The translations under genes and the position numbers were made by a program. The notes under the pieces are model-generated. The model was not told the origin of the DNA. It ran no database searches and worked only from the letters and a program-made list of their open reading frames with translations. From the NCBI GenBank assembly GCA_021851325.1, contig JAJZDZ010000014.1, positions 1 through 64,000 on the forward strand: a stretch of 64,000 bases of DNA. Reading direction: 5' to 3'. The stretch comes from Pseudomonadota bacterium. GTDB lineage: Bacteria; Pseudomonadota; Alphaproteobacteria; Micropepsales; Micropepsaceae. The first letter of the stretch is position 1. The number at the start of each line of letters is the position of its first letter. Shown one piece after another: positions 1 to 9,203 of this stretch.

Positions 1-323
1 CCACGGTGACGGCGCGGCTGGCCGCCCGTCGTGGCTATCTGCCTTTGGGACTGCCAGTGGTCAAACGCATCGCCGGTCTCTCGGGCGACGAGATCTGCGC
101 TCGTGACAATATAGTATGGCGCAATGGCCACTTCCTCGTCACCCGTCTTGCCGCTGACAGCAGGAGGCGCCCTCTGCCGCAATGGCAGGGATGCCGTCGT
201 CTCGGCCGCGAGGAGGTCTTTCTTCTCATGGCACACAAGCGTCACTCCTTTGACAGCCGCTATTTCGGACCGGTGCGCAAAGCGGCGATCATCGGCCGGC
301 TGGTGCCCCTATGGCTGCGCTGA
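1..323 (+). CDS. traF: S26-family conjugative signal peptidase (TraF-like), 5' truncated by window edge
   Basis: ORF protein contains LPLGLPVVKRIAGLSGDEIC and ...DSRYFGPV..IIGRLVPLW, typical S26/TraF C-terminal motifs; sits next to lytic transglycosylase and relaxase. Confidence 0.8.
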   Translation, partial: TVTARLAARRGYLPLGLPVVKRIAGLSGDEICARDNIVWRNGHFLVTRLAADSRRRPLPQWQGCRRLGREEVFLLMAHKRHSFDSRYFGPVRKAAIIGRLVPLWLR

Positions 324-931
324 GCCCTCTGCTTATCTGCGCTCTCTGCTTCGGCCATGGCAACAGAACCTCCTGCCGCCAGCGTTTTGCCGCAGATATC
401 ACCCGGGCCGCGGAGCGCTTCGCTCTGCCGCGCGCCTGGATCTGTGCGGTGATCGAGGTTGAATCAGGGGGCCATCAAAGGCTTGATGGAGTTCCCATCG
501 TGTCGGCCCGAGGTGCGATGGGCCTGATGCAGCTGATGCCCAAGACTTTCGCTGCGATGGCACGGCGCTATCACTTGCCGGCCACGCCCTTTGCCGCCCG
601 GGAAAATATCCTCGCGGGCGCTGGCTATCTGCACCGCTGCTATCTACGCTTCGGCTTTCCACTGCTCTTTTCCGCCTACGCGGCCGGACCTGACCGGGTG
701 GAAAAGTTTATCATCCATGGCGAGCCGCTGCCGCGCTCTGCAAGAGACTATACGCTGCACATCCTTCACAGCCTTGGCGCAGGTCGAAGAGTGATGGTGT
801 CGGTCAGGCCCGCCGCGGCGCGTGATCTCTTTGTTACCGCAACCGATGGCAATCGGCTTTTCGCGCGGCCTCCTTCTGGCGGAGCATCCACGCCGAGCGC
901 GCGCGCAGGAACCCCAATCTATGGTCGATGA
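311..931 (+). CDS. Lytic transglycosylase (SLT domain), conjugation-associated
   Basis: AVIEVESGG...SARGAMGLMQLMPKTFAAMA...NILAGAGYLHR SLT motifs; overlaps upstream traF. Confidence 0.88.
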   Translation: MAALSPLLICALCFGHGNRTSCRQRFAADITRAAERFALPRAWICAVIEVESGGHQRLDGVPIVSARGAMGLMQLMPKTFAAMARRYHLPATPFAARENILAGAGYLHRCYLRFGFPLLFSAYAAGPDRVEKFIIHGEPLPRSARDYTLHILHSLGAGRRVMVSVRPAAARDLFVTATDGNRLFARPPSGGASTPSARAGTPIYGR

Positions 932-2636
932 AAACAGCGAGCCTTTTTCTACTGCACGCACGTCCCTCTTTGCCGGCGACAGAGAGCGTCATCTGAATCT
1001 CGTCCTGCGCGCCGTTGCACGCATGGGTGGCTTTGCGCGCCGCCGGCGGGCTTACGCGGGCCGTGGACAGGGTGCGGGTGCTGCCTCTGTGCTTGCGCTT
1101 GGCGGGGCGCAGAAATTTTCACGTGGAGTGAGGGTGGCACCGCGGATCGTGCGGGTACGAGGCCACGTCTGCGCCGCCCAGCAGCATCTGCGCTACCTTC
1201 AGCGCGCGGGCGTGGGCCGCGAGACGCTTCATGGTTCGCTCTATGATGGAAGTCAGGACAAAGCGGATGGCCGCAGCTTTCTTGAACGCTCCCGCGCCGA
1301 CCCCTACCAGTTCCGGATTGTGGTGGCGGTCGAACATGGCTGGGAATATGCGAGCCTGCGCCACCTGACCCGACGCCTGCTCAAGGAGATGGAACTTGAT
1401 CTGGGCAGCGCGCTTGAGTGGGTCGCAGCCGATCACTACAACACAGGCTTTCCGCACACCCATATTGTTCTGCGTGGCGTAGATGGCCGCGGCGATGAAC
1501 TGCGCATCGCGCGCGCTTATCTGCGCGAAGGCCTGCGCCTGCGCGCCGCCAAGATCGTGGAGCTCGATCTTGCGCCCCCTGACCCTGAGGACTCCCGTCA
1601 TAAGTGTTTGGCGGACGCCGGAAAGCGCGCACCCACCCCGCTTGAGCCCCGCCTTGAGGCTCTCGCTGATGCCCATGGCAGTTTGGTTCTTGCCGGCAGG
1701 GGCCTCGACAGCTTCCAGCACAGCTTGCTGGCCGCGCGGCTGCAGACCCTGAAGGCACTTGGTCTGGCAGAAGAGCGGCGCGGTGGACGCTGGCACTTGC
1801 TCGCGCACCTTCATCCGACACTTGAGGCGCTCGCTACCCGCGACATTCGCCTTGGCATTCTCGACGGGGCGGTTGCGCACCACGCACTCGTTCGTACCGC
1901 ACGCCAGCGCGCGATCTTTGATCCGGTCTCTGCCGCACGCGGTGCTCTGGTTGGCTGCGTATTGGGGCAGGGGCGGGGGAGCGACGGACGAAACTTTCTC
2001 GCTGTGGATGGCCATGACGGACGCAGCTATTTTGTTGATCTGGGCTTTCTGAAGCCGCTGTCGCTGTCCCACCAGGCGATCGTTGCCATCACGCCAAGGC
2101 CGCGCGCTCCGCAGCCTCTCGACCACATCATCGCCGCGGTTGCAAAGCTCCATGACGGGCACTACAGCCTCGCGTATCACAGAGCGTCTCATCCCGATCT
2201 TGCAGCGGGCGAAGCTGAACGTTGCTTCCAGCGCCTCACCGCACTTGGCGCCGATCTTGACCTGCGTGAGATCCGCCCGGGACTGTGGCAGCTGGAGGAG
2301 GATTTTCTCGCCCGCATTGCCCGCTTTGCCACGGCTCGGGCGCGTCTTTATCCGGTCGCCGTAAAAATTCTGTCCGAAGCACCGCTGGAGCAGTTGCTGG
2401 CAGGAGGGGTGCCATCCTGGCTCTATCATGAACCAGTCCGGGGCCTTGCGTTAAGCGCTCTTGGCTTTGGCGGCAGGATGCAGGACGCCATCGGCCATTG
2501 GCAAACGCCCGGCACCCGTATCGTGGTCGAGCGGCCTGAACCTACGCCAGTCGTTGATTGGTCGCTGCATCAGGGGCCGGCCCGTGACCACGGCGCGCGC
2601 GGCCGGCCTCGGCAGCTTGGTAGAGCCCTAATATGA
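921..2636 (+). CDS. Conjugative relaxase, TraI/VirD2-like with DUF3363-type C-terminus
   Basis: Relaxase HUH-like motif DHYNTGFPHTHIVLRG; long C-terminal region as in DUF3363 relaxases; start chosen at MVDENSEPF inside the 822..2636 ORF. Confidence 0.82.
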   Translation: MVDENSEPFSTARTSLFAGDRERHLNLVLRAVARMGGFARRRRAYAGRGQGAGAASVLALGGAQKFSRGVRVAPRIVRVRGHVCAAQQHLRYLQRAGVGRETLHGSLYDGSQDKADGRSFLERSRADPYQFRIVVAVEHGWEYASLRHLTRRLLKEMELDLGSALEWVAADHYNTGFPHTHIVLRGVDGRGDELRIARAYLREGLRLRAAKIVELDLAPPDPEDSRHKCLADAGKRAPTPLEPRLEALADAHGSLVLAGRGLDSFQHSLLAARLQTLKALGLAEERRGGRWHLLAHLHPTLEALATRDIRLGILDGAVAHHALVRTARQRAIFDPVSAARGALVGCVLGQGRGSDGRNFLAVDGHDGRSYFVDLGFLKPLSLSHQAIVAITPRPRAPQPLDHIIAAVAKLHDGHYSLAYHRASHPDLAAGEAERCFQRLTALGADLDLREIRPGLWQLEEDFLARIARFATARARLYPVAVKILSEAPLEQLLAGGVPSWLYHEPVRGLALSALGFGGRMQDAIGHWQTPGTRIVVERPEPTPVVDWSLHQGPARDHGARGRPRQLGRALI

Positions 2637-2858
2637 ATTTTCTTCTTCGTGGTCTGAGATGAGAGCCCAATCATCGGCTCCATAGTCCCAGCAGCAGACT
2701 TGAGCCCAGCGGTATTTGCCGCCGCGAATCCCCCCTTTAGCCTTCTCCTCTGCCTCGGTTGGGCTATCGGTGTATTCGTAATGGTCCTCCGGACCATCGC
2801 TTTCGGGATCAAGCCAGTAGCAAATACAAAATTGCCTACCAGCTTTGGGAATGCTCAT
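2628..2858 (-). CDS. Small hypothetical protein (76 aa), last gene of the AbiL-like operon
   Basis: ORF overlaps the stop of the upstream 95-aa ORF (2855-2858); Trp/Cys-rich acidic protein; same strand as RloB/AAA genes. Confidence 0.55.
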   Translation of the reverse strand: MSIPKAGRQFCICYWLDPESDGPEDHYEYTDSPTEAEEKAKGGIRGGKYRWAQVCCWDYGADDWALISDHEEENSY

Positions 2859-3142
2859 CTCACCCTCGCCTCAGCTACGATAGCCGCTCGATCGGCCTTC
2901 ACAGGAGGGATCCATCGAGGCAAATGCAGGATGGCGAAGAACCGTCGCCTCCCCTCATCCCGCTCATAGGCCCGTGTAGTCCCACTAAGGCTGTCACTGT
3001 GGTCGAAGACATGGACGGTACCATTCCATACAGGCTTGCCCTCAAATTCCTCATGGACCGGGACTGACTGGACGAGGCTGGCCGTGCCGCCGTTCTGGGG
3101 TTCGGAGGCTTGCTGGAGTTCCAGGCTTGGTACTTCCACCAC
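2855..3142 (-). CDS. Small hypothetical protein (95 aa) directly downstream of RloB
   Basis: Starts 2 nt after the RloB stop; contains VHVFDHSDSLSGTTRAYERDEGRRRFFAILHLP. Confidence 0.55.
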   Translation of the reverse strand: MVEVPSLELQQASEPQNGGTASLVQSVPVHEEFEGKPVWNGTVHVFDHSDSLSGTTRAYERDEGRRRFFAILHLPRWIPPVKADRAAIVAEARVR

Positions 3143-3144
3143 TC

Positions 3145-3777
3145 CTAAGCTTTCAACTTGCGAAGATAGTCCACCAGCAAATGCATATCTGTCGCAGGAT
3201 TGGTAGCATCGGCAGCCTGGTTATGTCTCGCTAATCTAACTGCATTTCGAATCGCGGCGTCTGTCATTTCCTTGACAATTTCATATATGCCCGTGTGCCC
3301 CTTTGCATAATCAGGCAAGTATTTCCTTAGTTCGCTGATAGCCATGTCTCCAGCAGATTTTGTCCGGCTTTGCACGATGGGGGCTGTTGAAAAGCCATAA
3401 TGCAGCATCAGCCAGACTTCAAAACATGGCGTTGAAGTTATCGCCTGCCAAGTCCCGGACCTTCCGCGCTCTGAATCTGCTACGCGCCTAACTGCCTCGT
3501 CGAAATTTGGGTGGCCATCTCTATCGAATACACTGAACGCCCGGTCAAAATCGTCGGCCTGCATGATGCTTTCTGTGTACTCAACGACCGTCAGCGGATC
3601 GGTGCCAGGCGCATTTGTCACCCGTATATTGGCGCTGCTCAACCGGTACGAGGACTTAAGGCCATTGAGATAGTTTGGTTCAGTCTTACTTCCTTCGCAG
3701 ACGATCAGCACAGTATCGTATTCTTCACGGACGGGTCCGCGTCGCGCATACGACAAAGGAAACCTCTCCCGTCCCAT
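3145..3777 (-). CDS. rloB: RloB-like protein (AbiLii-like)
   Basis: VLIVCEGSKTEPNYLNGL N-terminal motif, VFDRDGHPNFDEAV and STPCFEVWLMLHYGF are characteristic of RloB. Confidence 0.85.
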   Translation of the reverse strand: MGRERFPLSYARRGPVREEYDTVLIVCEGSKTEPNYLNGLKSSYRLSSANIRVTNAPGTDPLTVVEYTESIMQADDFDRAFSVFDRDGHPNFDEAVRRVADSERGRSGTWQAITSTPCFEVWLMLHYGFSTAPIVQSRTKSAGDMAISELRKYLPDYAKGHTGIYEIVKEMTDAAIRNAVRLARHNQAADATNPATDMHLLVDYLRKLKA

Positions 3778-3780
3778 TGC

Positions 3781-5052
3781 TCAGTCCGCGGCATCGGTTA
3801 GGACTGGCTGGGCGCCATAGCGGCCTTTCATGTATGCCCGTTCAAATGCTTCATCGTTTCTCGGGCTGAAATCCGTTAGCGGGTATAGCCTCGACGAACC
3901 ATTGGATTGTTTTTCCATGAACCAAATCTGATCGCGCCTGAAAAGGTTCCGATCAAGAATGGAAGTGTTATGCGTGCTACAGATTAGCTGGGCGTTGTTT
4001 AGATTGGCCTTCGAAGATTGAAAACGCCCAATTAGGAACCTGAGCAACGTTGGGTGCATATTCGTATCGATTTCGTCGAACAAAAGCACTTCACCTCTGG
4101 ACAGGACGTTTAGCCATGCCCCTGCTGTCTTGAATAGGATTTGCGTGCCAGAAGATTCTTCCGAAAAGTCGAAACCAACTGGTGTCTTGCTATCTCCCTT
4201 ATGTGAGATCGTGACCGTGACTATGGTCGGAGCCGTACCGCTCTTGGGGGGAGTCAACATCGGCTCGCCTTTTCCGACGATGACGCCTCCATGAGGAATT
4301 GGCTCTCTTTTTACCTGGAAGTCTGCGATCCCGAGATCAGCTTCCTTTAGAAATGGAAGCACGCGCTCCTTTCCCCCCGGTTGGTCGAGCAATTCAAGGG
4401 TAAGCGACTTATTCAGTTGGACCTCTCCGGCGATTACGACTAGTCGTTTTTGGAACCAGTCATATACCGGGCGAAGCTGAGTACTATTTAGCTGAATAGC
4501 GGTAGACAGAAAGAGAGCGTCCGGTCGCGTTGCGTCTCTCCAAACCGCAGGTTGCCCCTTCAGATACGAACCATACTTGAATTCAACTTTCTTTGTTTTT
4601 CTATTCCATTTTCGATTGAATAGGGTTCTCCCGCGTGTGCGGGAGCCGGAACGGACATATTCGACGAGCCATTCCTTCTCGACACGTTCTGGGCCAAGCG
4701 CGAAGCCGTATTCATATCTGGTGGTGCCTTGCGCGAATGTGATTTGGAATTCGCTTGGCTGCTTCGTGCAAGCACTATTGAGTTTGAACGGGCTAAACGG
4801 CGTGTTCCCAGAAGTGGTGGATGCGGACTCGATGACAAAGTCCTTCATGAACTTCACTGCCAGCAGCAAATTCGTTTTGCCGCCCGCGTTTGGACCATAG
4901 ATGGCTGCCGCGCGGAGCAATCTACCGAATCCCTGTAGTGGGGGCTCGAAGGTGTTGGAATCGACGTGCTCGGGAAATTGTCCCGCTACCATCGAGAAGG
5001 TCTGGCGATCCTTGAAGGATCTGAAGTTCTCCACTTGGAATTCAATTAGCAC
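3781..5052 (-). CDS. AAA15-family ATPase (AbiLi / RloA-like)
   Basis: MLIEFQVENFRSFKDRQTFSMVAG, Walker A YGPNAGGKTNLL, Walker B VLLFDEIDTNMHPTLL, STHNTSIL; 3 nt upstream of rloB. Confidence 0.88.
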   Translation of the reverse strand: MLIEFQVENFRSFKDRQTFSMVAGQFPEHVDSNTFEPPLQGFGRLLRAAAIYGPNAGGKTNLLLAVKFMKDFVIESASTTSGNTPFSPFKLNSACTKQPSEFQITFAQGTTRYEYGFALGPERVEKEWLVEYVRSGSRTRGRTLFNRKWNRKTKKVEFKYGSYLKGQPAVWRDATRPDALFLSTAIQLNSTQLRPVYDWFQKRLVVIAGEVQLNKSLTLELLDQPGGKERVLPFLKEADLGIADFQVKREPIPHGGVIVGKGEPMLTPPKSGTAPTIVTVTISHKGDSKTPVGFDFSEESSGTQILFKTAGAWLNVLSRGEVLLFDEIDTNMHPTLLRFLIGRFQSSKANLNNAQLICSTHNTSILDRNLFRRDQIWFMEKQSNGSSRLYPLTDFSPRNDEAFERAYMKGRYGAQPVLTDAAD

Positions 5053-5164
5053 GGTTCCACCTCGAATTTAAGCTTAATAATCGCTGAGAGTCCGCATATT
5101 TGTCAATTAAATTAGGTATCGACCGAATCGTGTTATCTAACCGTTTGAATAATAATATGAATCC

Positions 5165-5935
5165 CCTTTCTATCGAATGTCACCCCCCACGCCATCGCGA
5201 CCTTGGTCGAGGGCAATTCCATCCGGTCGGTCAAGCGGATGACGGAAACGCACCGCGATACGGTCATGCGGCTTATGGTCGAGGTTGGCGCAGGCTGCCA
5301 GCAACTAGTGGACCAGAAGATGCGCAATTTTTCGTGCAAGCACATTCGGATGCAGGTCGATGATGTCCGCCGCGCTGGTGATTTGTGGACGTGGGTTGTG
5401 CTTGATCCCGAGACAAAGCTGGTGCCGTCCACCGTGTAGGCAAGCGGATGGGCGCGGACGCTGTAGCGTTTATGGCCGATCTTTCCGAACGCGTTGCCAA
5501 TCGGGTGCAAATCTCTTCGGACGGCCTTACGTCGTACATCGACGCGGTTGAACGGGCGTTTGGCACAGATGTGGACCATGCCCAGGTAGTTAAATTTTAT
5601 GATGCGGAACAGATCGGCCCGGGGCGTTACTCGCCCCGAAGGTCATGGGTCAGGAGAAAGCCGCTACCACCGGCTCTCCAGATCAACGGCATATCTCTAA
5701 CAGCTAGGTGGAGCGGCAGAACCTGAGCATGCGGATGCAGATGCGGCGGTTTACCCGCCTGACCAATGATTTCAGCAAGAAGGTCGAAAGCCTCAAGGCG
5801 GCGGCGCATCAGAATTTAGCGCGCTATAATTTCGTGCGCTTACACAAGGCCCTTCGAATTAGCCCTGCCACGGCGCCGGGTGTGTCTTATAGACTCTGGA
5901 CACTAGGGGAATTGGTGGAACAGACGTCGAGGTAA
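5165..5935 (+). pseudogene. IS1-family transposase remnant, frameshifted into at least three pieces
   Basis: Consecutive ORFs in different frames: LVEGNSIRSVKRMTETHRDTVMRLMVEVG (5203..5439), ADLSERVANRVQISSDGLTSYIDAVERAFG (5448..5726), VERQNLSMRMQMRRFTRLTNDFSKKVESLKAA...YNFVRLHKALR (5708..5935) together read as one IS1-like transposase. Confidence 0.85.
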
Positions 5936-5937
5936 AA

Positions 5938-6123
5938 ATGCGAGGAAAAGTGAAAGTATACGCGTTCAGGCGTCCCGACCCGGCAGGCTACGACAAAAGG
6001 CGTCCTGTGAAAGGAACAGTTGAAGCTATCGAGCGCGCTAGGGGGACGGTTATCCCGGGCACAGAAGAGACCATTGACGCGTCGCTTCTAGATGGTGCTG
6101 GCTACTACCGTCTGTCAAATTAG
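5938..6123 (+). CDS. Small hypothetical ORF (61 aa) between transposase remnant and putative IS right end
   Basis: Complete ATG-to-TAG ORF immediately after the transposase remnant; no recognised family. Confidence 0.35.
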   Translation: MRGKVKVYAFRRPDPAGYDKRRPVKGTVEAIERARGTVIPGTEETIDASLLDGAGYYRLSN

Positions 6124-6244
6124 ACACTACCGGCAGCTTTATCGGCAGGAGCGCTTGGATCGAAATCGAAATGACACAAATATTTGCTTGGTTGCAAAGC
6201 GCGAGCGCGGGCCCGCAATTGCCCGTTAGAACTGGAGAAAAGCC

Positions 6245-7069
6245 ATGCGCGGTTTGGCAGGAGCCCTCATCGTTGCCCTCAGTCTGGTCTCAGGAATAAC
6301 CCCGGCTTTTGCCTGGGGGGCCGAAGGGCACCGCATTGTCGCCTTCATTGCCGCAAGCGAACTGACGCCTCCGGCGCGCGCCGAGGTGTCGCGTCTTCTG
6401 GGCGGATCCCTCCCGCGTGCCATGGTTCGCGTCTCGACCTGGGCCGATGCGATCCGTCGTGACCGGCCCCATACGGCACCCTGGCATTATGTCGATATTC
6501 CGTTCGGCAGTTCCGGCTATGTGGCCGCCCGCGACTGTCGCGAGGGAAACTGCGTCGTGGCACAGATTGAACGCGACACCCGTCGCATTGCTGATCGTGA
6601 ACTGACAGACGCGGTGCGGGCACGGGCGCTGCGCTTTCTTATTCATTTTGTGGCGGATGAGCACCAGCCCCTGCACGCGGCCAATGATCATGATCGCGGT
6701 GGCAATGAGGTGCATGTGGTGCTGAACGGACGGCACACCAATTTGCATGCCGTCTGGGATGATGCCGTGGTCAGAGCCCTTGGACGTAGTCCGGCCCGCG
6801 TTGCACGGCGTCTTGAGGCCCGCATCACACCCTTTGAGCGCGCCCGCTGGCAACAGGGTAACCCGGTAGACTGGGCCAATAATTCTTTTGCGATCGCCAG
6901 CCGTGACATCTTTCCACTGCTGCACGGCCGCTCCTACCGCTACGCCCCTCTCATTCTGCCGCCCGATTATGCGCGCCGTAATGCTCCCATTGCCGCCCGG
7001 CAGCTGGAAAAGGCAGGCGTGCGCCTCGCGCTGCTGCTGAACCGTGCCTTTGCCACGGCCAGGCCCTGA
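6245..7069 (+). CDS. S1/P1-family nuclease, secreted
   Basis: Signal peptide ending AFAWGAEGHRIVA (Trp at mature N-terminus), TAPWHYVDIP, HFVADEHQPLHAANDHDRGGNEVHV, NLHAVWDD zinc-binding motifs. Confidence 0.92.
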   Translation: MRGLAGALIVALSLVSGITPAFAWGAEGHRIVAFIAASELTPPARAEVSRLLGGSLPRAMVRVSTWADAIRRDRPHTAPWHYVDIPFGSSGYVAARDCREGNCVVAQIERDTRRIADRELTDAVRARALRFLIHFVADEHQPLHAANDHDRGGNEVHVVLNGRHTNLHAVWDDAVVRALGRSPARVARRLEARITPFERARWQQGNPVDWANNSFAIASRDIFPLLHGRSYRYAPLILPPDYARRNAPIAARQLEKAGVRLALLLNRAFATARP

Positions 7070-7271
7070 GCATCCTGCTTCGCAATGACAGGCTGTAAGC
7101 CTGATACCGGCATGACAGGCGCACGCCCGTGCGCGTGCATGAAACTGTGCTTCGTCGTGCCGACGTCCGCGTCCACATAAGCCATCAAGAGTGCCCAAGA
7201 GGGTCATAGGCGCTTGGGCCTGCCGCTGGCAGGCTCTGCCCGCATCCTCAACTTGAGCTCCCAGGGCACTC

Positions 7272-9203
7272 ATGTCGGCCACCCGGATCTATTTTGGTCA
7301 GAGCCTTGCGGTCGTTTCCGTGGTCATCCTGGGGCTGTGGCTGGCCACGGAATTCATTGCCGCCCGGTTTGGCTTTTCAGTGCGGTTAGGGCCGCCCTGT
7401 TTCGAACTTGGCGGGCTTCCCCTCTATGCGCCGTGGCGCATGTTTCTGTGGTGGTGGGAGTATGGCGCCTATGCTCCACAGGTGTTTGACGACGCCGGAG
7501 CAATTGCCGCGGCCGGCGGCGTTCTAGCCTTCATCCTGGCCGTGAGCTGTGCGCTTATCCGCGCACGACAGACCCGCGTCGTCACCACCTATGGCTCGTC
7601 ACGCTGGGCGAGCCGTTCTGAAATCCGCAAAGCCGGACTGTTTCGCGCCCAGGGGGTGATCCTCGGCGGTTTTGAGGGGCGCTACCTGCGCCATTCCGGC
7701 CCGGAACACGTCATCGCCTTTGCCCCTACGCGTTCGGGAAAGGGTGTCGGGCTTGTTATCCCGACACTCCTGTCCTGGACCGGCAGTGCGGTCATCCATG
7801 ACGTCAAGGGTGAAAACTGGCAGCTGACCGCCGGCTGGCGGGCCTTGTTCTCCGACTGTCTGCTCTTCAACCCGACAGACGTGCGTTCTGCCCGCTACAA
7901 CCCGCTCTTTGAGGTCCGCAAGGGCCCACACGAGATTCGCGATGTCCAGAACATCGCCGACATTCTGGTGGATCCGGAAGGCGCCCTGGAACGTCGCAAC
8001 CACTGGGAAAAGACCAGTCATTCGCTTCTCGTGGGTGTCATCCTGCACGTACTCTACGCGGAGCCGGACAAGACCCTTTCGGGCGTTGCCAATTTTCTCT
8101 CTGACCCGAAGCGCTCGTTCGAAGAGACCCTGCGGGCAATGATGCAGAGCAATCATCTGGGAAGCGCGGCGCAGGCCGTGGTTCATCCGGTGGTGGCCTC
8201 CGCTGCGCGCGAGCTTCTCAACAAGGCTGAAAACGAGCGCTCCGGGGTGCTGTCGACGGCACTCTCGTTTCTCGGCCTCTATCGCGATCCCACGGTCGCG
8301 GCCGTAACCGGGGCCTGTGACTGGCGCATTCTTGACCTCATCGAAGCCGAACGACCGATCTCGCTCTATTTTGTCATCCCGCCTTCGGATATTTCGCGGA
8401 CCAAGCCGCTCGTCCGCCTCATCCTCAACCAGATCGGCCGGCGTCTGACCGAAAAACTTGAAGGCGATGCCAGGGTCGGGCGGCGTCATCAGCTGCTCAT
8501 GATGCTCGATGAGTTTGCCGCCCTTGGTCGTCTTGATTTCTTCGAGACCGCACTTGCGTTCATGGCCGGCTATGGCATTCGCGCCTATCTCATCGCCCAG
8601 TCGCTCAACCAGATTGCCAAGGCCTATGGCGACAACAATGCAATCCTCGACAATTGTCACGTGCGCATTGCCTTCAGCAGCAATGACGAGCGCACGGCCA
8701 AACGTATTTCCGATGCCCTGGGCACAGCAACCGAACTTCACGCGCAGCACAATTATGCCGGCCATCGCCTCGCGCCCTGGCTTGCCCATGTTTCGGTATC
8801 ACGCCAGCAGACGCCGCGCCCGCTCCTGACCCCCGGCGAAATCATGCAATTGCCAGCAGAGGATGCCCTCGTCCTGGTCAGTGGTCTGCCGCCGATCCGC
8901 GCGCGCAAATTGCGCTATTATCGGGACAGGAACTTCCTCACCCGCCTTCTGCCCGCGCCAGAGCCTGCGCCATTGGCCGAGCAAGGCGCCGGCCGTGACC
9001 ATGACTGGCAGGATGGGCCTTTTCGCCCGGTGCAGAGCACGACCGGGCCTTTCTCCGAACGTAGCCCGGCCGCCGACGCGCCACCGCCACCGGTCACGCC
9101 AATTCGCGGCGATTTCTTCAGCTTTGTGACCGCGATTGATGCCGTGCCGACAGAGGCGGAGCCCCAATCCCAGATCAAGACAGGAGAAGGCGATGAAAAC
9201 TGA
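7272..9203 (+). CDS. traG: Type IV coupling protein TraG/VirD4
   Basis: Walker A FAPTRSGKGVGLVIPTLLSW, HDVKGENW, MMLDEFAALGRLDFFE. Confidence 0.95.
   Translation: MSATRIYFGQSLAVVSVVILGLWLATEFIAARFGFSVRLGPPCFELGGLPLYAPWRMFLWWWEYGAYAPQVFDDAGAIAAAGGVLAFILAVSCALIRARQTRVVTTYGSSRWASRSEIRKAGLFRAQGVILGGFEGRYLRHSGPEHVIAFAPTRSGKGVGLVIPTLLSWTGSAVIHDVKGENWQLTAGWRALFSDCLLFNPTDVRSARYNPLFEVRKGPHEIRDVQNIADILVDPEGALERRNHWEKTSHSLLVGVILHVLYAEPDKTLSGVANFLSDPKRSFEETLRAMMQSNHLGSAAQAVVHPVVASAARELLNKAENERSGVLSTALSFLGLYRDPTVAAVTGACDWRILDLIEAERPISLYFVIPPSDISRTKPLVRLILNQIGRRLTEKLEGDARVGRRHQLLMMLDEFAALGRLDFFETALAFMAGYGIRAYLIAQSLNQIAKAYGDNNAILDNCHVRIAFSSNDERTAKRISDALGTATELHAQHNYAGHRLAPWLAHVSVSRQQTPRPLLTPGEIMQLPAEDALVLVSGLPPIRARKLRYYRDRNFLTRLLPAPEPAPLAEQGAGRDHDWQDGPFRPVQSTTGPFSERSPAADAPPPPVTPIRGDFFSFVTAIDAVPTEAEPQSQIKTGEGDEN

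Noticed and set aside
1119-2429. 436-aa minus-strand ORF antisense to the relaxase
   Set aside because: No recognisable motif and opposite to a relaxase with conserved motifs
7599-8789. 396-aa minus-strand ORF antisense to traG
   Set aside because: Shadow ORF of a well-supported coupling protein
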